Source: Ahaetulla prasina (Eukaryota; Chordata; Lepidosauria; Squamata; Colubridae). From it: 64,000 nucleotides of DNA. Both the position numbers and the translations under genes were made by a program. The stretch covers positions 302,574,516 through 302,638,515 of the forward strand of contig NC_080539.1 in the NCBI RefSeq assembly GCF_028640845.1, in the 5' to 3' direction. Shown in pieces: positions 55,899-64,000 of the stretch (the stretch's first letter is position 1; every line of letters begins with the position of its first letter). The notes under the pieces were generated by a model. That model saw only the letters and a program-made list of their open reading frames with translations, had not been told where the DNA came from and did not search any database.

Positions 55899-58020
55899 GT
55901 CACAGGCTTGCTATCACTCTTGCAATCCTGCTCTGGAAGAAAAGCACTCATCTCCAACCTCTTTATCAAGCATACACACGGGTAGTCAATACAGCTAATG
56001 TGAGAACACAGAGAACAGTTGGCAGAAATGGTATCTCCACCTTCCTAAGCTGTATTTTGTTTTGCAAGAGAAACACCAAATCCTCTAACAGCTGGCTGAC
56101 CTTTTCGTTTAAGGAAACGGAGAATTGTTCCACTAGCAAAGTTTAACAATGCAGACAAGAATCAGAAATGGGAAAGCTGCTTTAAGAGAAATCAAGGATA
56201 GCTGGCACATTTTAAATCAAACATAAAAGCTAAATTAGTGCCAGAACCAACTAAGAAAATCTGCTGACCATATTTTTTGTGGAAATTTAGTATTGACCTA
56301 CAAACTTGTTTCCTGCAGTTATTTTAAATGTCCCTGCAGTTCAAATTTAAACAGTTGTAAGCAGACAATGGTTGTTTTTTTCAGCAGATACAGGAAACAT
56401 TGCTGAGTTAACTACCAGCAGCAAATATCACTTAATATTTGTTGGAAATACGTCGAACTCGGAAGCATCTGAAGAGGAAAATGCATGGCAACATGGCGGG
56501 GTTTTGTATTTCAAATACTCTTAAAACAGCAAGGCTGTATTTCTTGAAGTAACTTCATTAAACAGTGATCCTCTCTTCTAATTAAACATGTATACCAATT
56601 GCATTAAGGCCTTTGAAAAAGGAAACAAAGTCTGTTGTATTGCTTTTGCATAAACAAATACAAGAGGGCTGTGCAATTTGAGAAGTGGTGTTTGTTTCTA
56701 GAATCTCACGACTGCAGTCACGCAATCCCCAAAGAGATACCACTGCATTAATGAGTCATAGACAAGTACTGAATTTGCACTCCTGTATGTTCCAAAGCAC
56801 ACACTGTGCAGCCCACCCCACTAGTGTACACAGCATCACAACAGAATTAATTGGTTCCTGATGCCTCAGAATTGTGGAACAGTATGCCTTACCTCTTTCA
56901 TTATCCTATCCCATGTGCCAGATTATTTAATACAAGGATGACCATTGGCACTATAGAAGTTCAAACTGCAGTATCTATGCATTTTCAGTGTCTGACTGTA
57001 AACATATTCTATAGAGCAAGACTAAAAACATCCCAAACCTGTATGCGTTAACTATAAGGTTGTCAATTATTCACAACCTTTAAGTGTCTCAATGACCGTG
57101 AATACAGTAAGCTGTTAGAATTTCCTTTAAATGCAAAAGATAGGAAAAACCAACATTGCTGGCACATCTCCAGTTTTTTCTTCCCAATTCCTGCTATAGC
57201 TTTCGGTCCACTACTAAGGACTCAATTAACCTGAAACCTTCCCAGATTTTAGGTAGCTCAAGATCTCATTTCTTTTAGAAACAAAGTATATCTGTAATAT
57301 AATACTACTTTAATTTGCTTGCTGGAAAAACAGGTATGACCATCTGCCATATCTATGAGGTTTGTACTAGGATACGCCATGAGTGTTCTGAAGGCAAATA
57401 TGACTTTATAGTTGGGCTACTCCATTATAGGTTTCAGATACATGAATAGCTATAACCAGATAATGAAAAACAAATACCCCCCAAACAAATCTATTTTTTA
57501 ATTATCTGATTGTACAGTGGGACAATCTTCACTGAAAATGAAAAACATACCAATTGCTTCTGTAAAAAATGAGCAGTATTTATAGCACATTATGCAGAAT
57601 GTTCAGTAGCGGGAAAAAGGCGATCGTCTGCATATTACCTGCTGCTGAGAACTGCGGAGTACCATATGAACTAGGTAACATGTTTTTCAACTTCTTCAAT
57701 AAAGATGCAAATTAATTCAGTGTTAATATAATTTAACTGTAGCATTCAGATGTATAGACAAACTGAGAGAACAAAGCATGTTTCTTGCATTCAGAACTGA
57801 TTTTTCATGGAAGGTACAAATATCATCTTACAAAAACCAGAGAAAAAGCATGTGGTATTCCCCCAAACGTAAGTCATTCCCCCAACTGTCATTTATAATC
57901 ATAAGCACAAGTTTTCCTCAGGGAGTACATTCATCAAAAAAAAAAATCCACTGACTCTATCTCCCCTTTAATGGATTGAGAAGGTTACCTTGCAACAGGC
58001 AATCAACTTAAAACCAACTA
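55899..58020 (+). other. Likely PAPLN 3' UTR and downstream unique sequence
   Basis: This 2.1-kb stretch holds no recognisable transposon and no long ORF, unlike the introns. Candidate poly(A) signals on the + strand are ATTAAA at 56557-56562 and AATAAA at 57698-57703. The 3' UTR end is not determinable from sequence alone. Confidence 0.4.
57698..57703 (+). promoter_or_regulatory. Candidate poly(A) signal AATAAA
   Basis: Canonical hexamer 1.8 kb after the PAPLN stop, in repeat-free DNA. There is no strong GU-rich element just downstream, so this is only a candidate. The variant ATTAAA at 56557 is an alternative. Confidence 0.3.
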
Positions 58021-58245
58021 ATCAAGGAGAGAAGCAACCTAGACTGAAGGAGAAATTTCCTGACAGAACAATTGATCAGTGGAACCACTTGCTTCCAGAA
58101 GTTGTGAATGCTCCAACACTGGAAATTTTAAACAAGAGATTGGACAACCATTTGTCTGAAATGGTATAGGGTTTCTTGCCTGAGCAAGGGGCTGGACTAG
58201 GAGATCTCCAAGGCCCCTTCCAATTCTGTTATTCTGTTAAAAAGA
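58021..58245 (+). mobile_element. CR1 LINE 3' end
   Basis: Carries GAGAAATTTCCTGACAGAAC, AATGCTCCAACACTGGAAAT, GGGTTTCTTGCCTGAGCAAG and TTCCAATTCTGTTATTCTG, matching the C-terminal coding end and 3' UTR of CR1. Confidence 0.9.
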
Positions 58246-60030
58246 CACTTGACCACCTTGAGGGCTAGTTTTTCAGAACAGAAAATTTGAGAATCAAAGC
58301 AAGTATGTTTTGGTGCTTTTAATGTTGGTATCTTAGAAGCTTAAATGGTGAAACTCGGAAATTCACTAGATAAATTGGGCCAGGTACTTTTTTTCATGTC
58401 TTATTTCCCTATTGCTTCTAAGAGATCAGGCTTTAAGGCATACCACATGTTTATAATCGAGGTCATCAACAGATAATATCAATCACAACTAAAAATCTTA
58501 TCTTCCACGAACTGGTCAACCCCCTTTTAAACCATTCTAACTGGTGACTTTTAGCCCAGGTGCTGACAATAAAATCCAGTTTAACTACAGAGTGTGCACA
58601 ATTATTAGGCCAAGTTGTATTTGGAGGATTAATTTTATTATTGGAACAAACAACGACAGTGTTTTCAGTCAATCCAAAATATTAATAAACCTCAAACCTG
58701 AATATTTATGAAAGAAAAAGTGAGGTTTTGGCTTTCTTGGGAGACCATGTGTGCACAATTATTGGGCAACTATTAGTGTGCAGAATTATTATGCAACTAA
58801 ATGAAAAATGAAAATTTGCCTATCTCGTTTATTTGCATCTGTTAAAGTGAGAATAATAAACAACTCAAAATGTACAAATAAACATTTCTGAAATTTCAAA
58901 ACAAAAAATCAGTGACCAATATAGCCACACTTTTCAATAAGTCATAAACCTTTCATTCAGGGAGTCTGTCAGTTTCTTGATCTGTTGACGGTCAACTTTT
59001 TGTGCAGCAGCAACCACAGCCTCCCAGACACTGTTGAGAGACAGTGTTTTCCTTCACTGTAAATTTCCAATTTAAGAAGAGCCCACAAGTCCTCAATAGG
59101 GTTTAGGTCAGGTGAGGAAGGAGACCGTGTCATTCTGTCATCTTTAAGGCCTTTACTGGCTAGCCACGCAGTGGACTACTCCGATGCATGATTGGAGCAT
59201 TGTCCTGCATAAAAATCATGGTCTAGAAATATGAAGACTTTTTCCTGTACCACTACTTGAAAGAAGTGTCTTCTGAAAACTGGCAGTATGTTTGGGAGTT
59301 GATTTTGAGTCCATCTTCAACCTGAAAAGGTCCAACTAGCTCATCTTTCATAATACCAGCCCATTCCAGTATCCCACCTCCACCCTGCTGACGTCCGAGT
59401 TGAAGTGGAGCTCTGTGCCTGTTACTGATCCAGCCTCTGGCCCATCCATATGGTCCGTCAAGAGTCACTCTCATCTCATCAGTCCATAAAACCTTTGGAA
59501 AATCTGTCTTCAGAAATTTCTTGGCCTAGTCTTGCCGTTTCAACTTGTGTGTCTTGTTCAGTGGTGGTCAGATTTCAGCCTCCCTTACCATGGCCATGTC
59601 TCTGAGCACCGGGCACTCCAGATAGGTTTCAGTTCTGGAATATGACAGCACTGGAGGATAATGGGTTCCTGGTAGCTTCATGTTTGATTCTTCTCAAATC
59701 TTTGGCAGGTGTGTCTTTTTTTCTGAACACATTTCTTGTGACCCTGTTGACTATTTACAACAAAACTTTTGATGGTTCTATAATGTCACCCCAATATCTT
59801 AGCAATTTCAAGAGTGCTGCATCCCTCAGAAAGACTTTTTACAATTTTTGACTTTTCAGAGTCAGTTAAATCTCTTTTTTGGCCCATTTTGCCTGAGAAA
59901 AGCAGCTGCCCAGTAATTATGCACACCTTGATATAGGGTGTTGATCTCCTTAGGCCACACCCTCCCTCATTACACAAATATACATCACCTTATCATCAAT
60001 GCTTATATCCACTAAGCATTCAAGTTTATA

Positions 60031-60146
60031 CAGATTGTTGGGGGCAATAAGTTGACTTTGTATATAATATACAAATGGATGAAGACTATTGCTTGACATA
60101 GTGTAAGCCGCCCTGAGTCTTCGGAGAAGGGCGGGATATAAATGCA

Positions 60147-60222
<76 letters not shown>
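60031..60222 (+). mobile_element. tRNA-derived SINE, 5'-truncated
   Basis: Starts at CAGATTGTTGGGGGCAATAA within the SINE body, tail GTAAGCCGCCCTGAGTCTTC, then 25 AAT units (60146-60221). Possible flank duplication ATACAG. Confidence 0.85.
60146..60221. repeat. (AAT)n microsatellite
   Basis: About 25 units forming the SINE tail. The tyrosine-rich minus ORF across it is an artefact. Confidence 0.95.
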
Positions 60223-60223
<1 letters not shown>

Positions 60224-61283
60224 AGCTTGGAGGTGGAAAATATGCATAAAAATGATATATTCAAAATGCTCACTTGCCTAATAATTGTGCACAGTGCATG
60301 TGCTGTGTGAAAAAGTTCTGAATCTCCCTAAATTTTATATAAATGGAATGATCTGAAGAAAGGGAAAACATTTCTCTAATTATCCACACCATGAATTACA
60401 TTATATATCTTTATTAAATCTTTCCTTCATTTAAGGCCACAATTATTGTGGTCTTTCTGTATAGAAAAGCTGCTCCAACCTCTTGATCATTTTGGTTGTG
60501 CTTTTCGGTATGTTTTTAAATGATACAATATCATGCTTCTAGTATAGTGACCAGAACAGTACACAACGCTCTTGTCTCACAACAAGTACATATACTTAAC
60601 ACTCCAGATTAGTTAAAAAGAATCAGTCACAAGATTATTCCTAAGGATCTCCCTATAGCCCTCTCAGCAATGTGAAAATTGCCAGTTTATTTTTCCTTCA
60701 ATCTTTCCCCAGTTGCAAATCCAATCCAGTGTGCAATCTCATCAAAATTTTTGGTGAGGCAAGATTGCTTTTGCAGAAACCATGCTGATTAGTTTACAGC
60801 AAGGCTCCATTCCTCTATGCATTTAAATGTTATTTTCAATTATTTTTCTTGGAGCAGAAGTTAAAGGAAATTAAAGATCAGGTGCAGTGCCTATAAAAAG
60901 TCTACACACCCCTGTTAAAATGCCAGGTTTTTGATATGTAAAAGAAGTCAGACCAAAATAAATCATTTCAGAATTTTTTTCCACCTTTAATATAACATAT
61001 AAGCCGTACAATTCAATGGAAAAACAAACTGAAATCTTTTAGGGTGAAAAATAATAATTAAAAAAAAAACATACAATAACATGGTTGCACAAATGTGCAC
61101 ACCTTCTTATAAGTAGGGCTGTGCCTGTGTTCAGAATTAACCAATCACATTCAAACTAATGGTAAATTGTAGTCAATAAACACCTGCCATCAATTAAAGT
61201 GCCTCTGATCAAGCCCATATAAAGTTCAACTGTTCTAGTAGGATTTTTCTGACTTTTACTCAGTTGCCTCTTATAGCAAAAGC

Positions 61284-62200
61284 CATGGATTGCAAAGAGC
61301 TTACAAAGCATCAAAGGGATCTCATTGTTGAAAGGTATCAGGAGAAAGGTACAAAAAATTTCTAAGGTGTTGGATATACCATGGAACACAGTGAAGACAG
61401 TCATCAACAACTGGAGAAAATATGGCACCACAATTATATTATCAAGAACTGGCTGTTCCTCTAAAACTGATGAAAAAGCAAGAAAAAAACTAGTCTGAGA
61501 GGCTGCTAAGCAACAGCCTACAGCAACAGTAAAGAAGCTGCAGGAATTTCTGGCTAATACTGGTTGTAACAACAATCTCCTGTATTCTTCATGTCTGGGG
61601 TGTGGGATAAGGTGGCAAGATGGATGACTTTTCTTAGAAAGAAAAACATCCAAGCCCGGCTACATTTTGCAAAAACCTACATCAAATCTGACAAAGGCAT
61701 GTAAGAAATTGTGTTATGGTCTGATGAGACCAAGACTGAAATTTTTGGCCACAATCCAAAAAAGTATGTTTGGTGCAAAAACAACAATGTGCATCACCAA
61801 ATGTACACCATACAGTGAAGCATGGTGGTGGCAGTATTATGCTTTGGGGTTGCTTTTCTTCACAGGAACTGAGAAGTCAAGAAGGAGGGAATTATGATCA
61901 ATTACAAGTATCAGTCAATTTTGGCACAAAACCTGCAAGGCCTCTGCTAAAATGCTGAAGAGGAATTTCAGCTTTCAGCATGGAAATGACACAATGCATA
62001 CCTCCATATCAACATAAAACTAGCTTAATCAGAAGCCGATCAAAGTTTTGGAATGGCCCAGTCATAGCCCGGACATGAATCCAATTGAAAATTTGTGGGG
62101 TGGCCTGAAGAGGGCTGTGTACAGGAGATGTCCTCACAATCTGACAGACTGGGAGTGCTTTGCAAGGAAGAGTGGGCAAAGATTGCCAAGGCAAGATGTG
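61284..62200 (+). pseudogene. Tc1-like transposase, broken
   Basis: Degenerate DDE transposase of the + strand Tc1 element: MDCKELTKHQRDLIVERYQE (DNA-binding helix-turn-helix), LWSDETKTEIFGHNPKKYVW (first catalytic Asp region), EWPSHSPDMNPIENLWGGLK (region of the third catalytic residue), and further tail to about 62200. Frameshifts and stops (for example near 61500 and 61705) separate the pieces. Not a functional gene. Confidence 0.85.
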
Positions 62201-62206
62201 CTATGC

Positions 62207-62300
62207 CAGGGGTCTGCAAACTTGGCTCTTTTAAGACTTGTGGACTTCAACTCCCAGAGTTCCTCAGCCAGTTTTGCTGAGCCAAGTTTGCAGACCCCTG
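62207..62300. mobile_element. hAT fold-back MITE nested in Tc1 (perfect TSD)
   Basis: Starts CAGGGGTCTGCAAACTTGGC and ends GCCAAGTTTGCAGACCCCTG, 94 bp, a deletion form of family 1. The 8-bp duplication TGCTATGC lies at 62199-62206 and 62301-62308. It is younger than the Tc1 copy it interrupts. Confidence 0.95.
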
Positions 62301-62576
62301 TGCTATGCCAATGGGCTCCTGTCCCAAAACACTGAATGTTGTCATAAAATCAAAAGGTGCTTCAACGAAGTATTAAAGGGTTCTCACATTTATGCAACCA
62401 CGTTATTGTATTTTTATTCTTACTTTCCCCCTTAAAAGATTTCAATTTGTTTTTCAATTGATTTGTACAGGTTATATGTTATATTACAGGTGGAAAACAT
62501 TCTGAAGTGACTAATCTGATTTTTTTTTGTATCTCAAAAATGGACATTTTAACAGGATTTTTTATATCTACTGTAG

Positions 62577-64000
62577 TTCATCACTTCCCAAACCCCTTTT
62601 CAAAATCTGGGTCACATTGGCATATTTTCCCATGACTGGGAAATATTATTATTTAATAATATTAAGGAGAAATTAATAAAATAGCAAAGCAGCTTTTGCT
62701 GTACTTGTTATTGCTGCTAGATTAATGTTGAATGCATATATGAGAGAAGCACTTTTGATGTCTGTTGATAAAATTGAAGAAAGAATTATGCCTTCTTTAA
62801 TAACAAATAATCAACCATTGATCATTATTTGTTCATTCATTCCACACAACCATCCCACAAGGAATAAATATTCCAAGAAGCCATTTTCCATAGACCCAAA
62901 ATAAGCCCTGATTTTATAAAAGTTTTTCTACAACAGAAGTAAGGCCTTAAAGTATTTGGACCTGCATGTAGTTAGTTAGTAACTGTCCATTCACTGTACA
63001 AAAATTACTGGGTTATGGAAATTCTTGCCTCTGATCCCAATAGGAATTTATTTAGGCTCTACACAAATGTTTCATTGACAATATTCAATTATTGTCTATG
63101 TGGCAGCTTTATGAGAATTCCATGCATTTACATTTGCAAAAAGTATGAATAGACCAAGGACAAAAAGAGTGAAAGGGATTTTTACTCAAGTGCTGTATGG
63201 CATAGTCCAAATTCATACATCCACCATACATGCACTTACATTTGAGGTAGCTTTGTTTTAGAGTAAGCATGCTTTGTACTGAAACAAACCACTTAAGTAC
63301 TGTAACTTTAAACAGCAATACCATTAAGTTCCATTATGTACTAAGACACACTAAAACTGAGCAAAACCAGTTTATGTCTCTAGATAATGAACAATGCTCT
63401 AGAACAAATACAAAGTTCTTCAGGGCTATTTCTGAATAACACGGTGATAATCCCTTAATGGGAAATGTGGCAATTTGTAGGAACCACATTCTCTTGGGGA
63501 CATAAGAAATATAATACAAAATAAAAGCAAGCTAAAATTCCAGAAGTTGCAATTCCTGCTTTAAGCAATAGATACAAATGGGAGTATATACCTTGCCCTG
63601 TTATTAGTAGATCAAACATTTAAAATTTGGTGATCTATACACCAAATGAAATGGAGATCAAACTAGTTGCAGGAAAACAACGAAACCTGTTGAGAAAGAC
63701 ACATAATCTACTACCAACATTTATTTCTGTTAAAGCAGATTATAAATCATCAGTACAAATATATAACTTACATTTGCTTGTAAGGCCAAGTTTTAAGAGT
63801 AAAATTAAAAATGAGATGGACTTCATGATTTGTCAGAGGAAAGACATGGAATAGCTGCAGTCTAGCTATAAGCTTTCACATATAACAATGAGAAAAGCAT
63901 TTTTTTAAAAAAAAAAATCTAAACTCTATTTAATGCACCTAAAATGGGTTCATAAGTAGACCTGATTGTAAATATAATTACAGTTGTCACAGTAGTGTTA
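62577..64000. other. Repeat-free AT-rich sequence to window end
   Basis: No transposon, no recognised exon. On the minus strand AATAAA hexamers occur (for example the complement of TTTATT at about 63046 and 63720). In mammals NUMB lies tail-to-tail with PAPLN, so a minus-strand 3' UTR is conceivable, but I cannot recognise NUMB sequence here. Confidence 0.35.

Larger units (their letters stand above)
58592..60295 (-). mobile_element. Tc1/mariner element, degenerate, minus strand
   Basis: Ends GAGTGTGCACAATTATTAGG and CCTAATAATTGTGCAC are complementary. Minus-strand pieces of a Tc1-like transposase: GQKRDLTDSEKSKIVKSLSE (helix-turn-helix start, 59786-59900), DGLKINSQTYCQFSEDTSF (about 59253-59320), and a SPSSPDLNPIE-type catalytic motif at about 59095-59130. 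Stops and frameshifts break the gene. A truncated SINE with an (AAT)n tail interrupts it at 60031-60222. Confidence 0.85.
60884..62576 (+). mobile_element. Tc1-like transposon with long terminal inverted repeats
   Basis: The left end CAGTGCCTATAAAAAGTCTA, with CCTGTTAAAATG following, is the complement of the right end over more than 100 bp (matching TTTCCACCTTTAATATAACA near 60990 and TGTTATATTACAGGTGGAAA near 62477). After removing the nested hAT MITE, the length is about 1.6 kb, usual for Tc1 elements. Confidence 0.9.

Noticed and set aside
59786..59977. Minus ORF with helix-turn-helix as a host transcription factor
   Set aside because: It is the N-terminal part of a degenerate Tc1/mariner transposase bounded by complementary ends.
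61156..61653. 165-codon minus-strand ORF
   Set aside because: It is antisense to the broken Tc1 transposase of 61284-62200; its sequence shows no domain of its own.

Overview
This is vertebrate, almost certainly squamate reptile (probably snake), genomic DNA. It has large introns with canonical splice sites and no operon-like packing. The repeats are typical of squamates: a Sauria-type SINE ending in (CTTTAC)n, tRNA-type SINEs with an L2-like tail, CR1 and L2 LINEs, many small hAT MITEs with 8-bp target duplications, and Tc1/mariner elements. The clade is inferred from repeat content and from the similarity of the one host gene to tetrapod papilin; no database was searched.

One host gene is visible: papilin (PAPLN), an extracellular-matrix ADAMTS-like glycoprotein, on the + strand. 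I resolved 24 coding exons from 1678 to the stop at 55896-55898. Their phases join without a break into 1265 codons plus stop. The signal peptide and the first half of the first thrombospondin repeat must lie upstream of the window, because the first exon starts in mid codon and mid domain. In order the exons encode: end of TSP1-1, cysteine-rich segment and spacer (exons 1-7), TSP1 repeats 2-5 (exons 7-11), a linker (12-13), three short papilin cysteine repeats (13-15), a Kunitz domain with a long polar linker (16), three Ig domains each split by an intron (17-23), and a C-terminal PLAC domain (24). One intron (20072-21576) uses a GC donor.

The introns are a dense transposon landscape. Intron 3 (5747-17231) carries nested stacks: L2 in a hAT MITE, a CR1-like LINE in a hAT fold-back, L2 plus CR1 in a Tc1-like MITE, and a solo LTR. 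Other nests lie at 20560-21210, 23925-25413 (solo LTR within an L1-like fragment within a hAT MITE), 37887-38488 and 41393-42051. Downstream of PAPLN come a repeat-poor stretch with possible poly(A) signals (55899-58020), two degenerate Tc1/mariner elements in opposite orientation (58592-60295 and 60884-62576), and repeat-free AT-rich DNA to the window end.

I found no evidence of a new multi-gene system. The observations most worth checking are the GC-AG intron, repeats sitting at or beside PAPLN splice sites, the twin solo LTRs with a 54-bp minisatellite, a 21-bp inverted repeat extending beyond a hAT fold-back, and a fold-back element built from 14-15 bp units.
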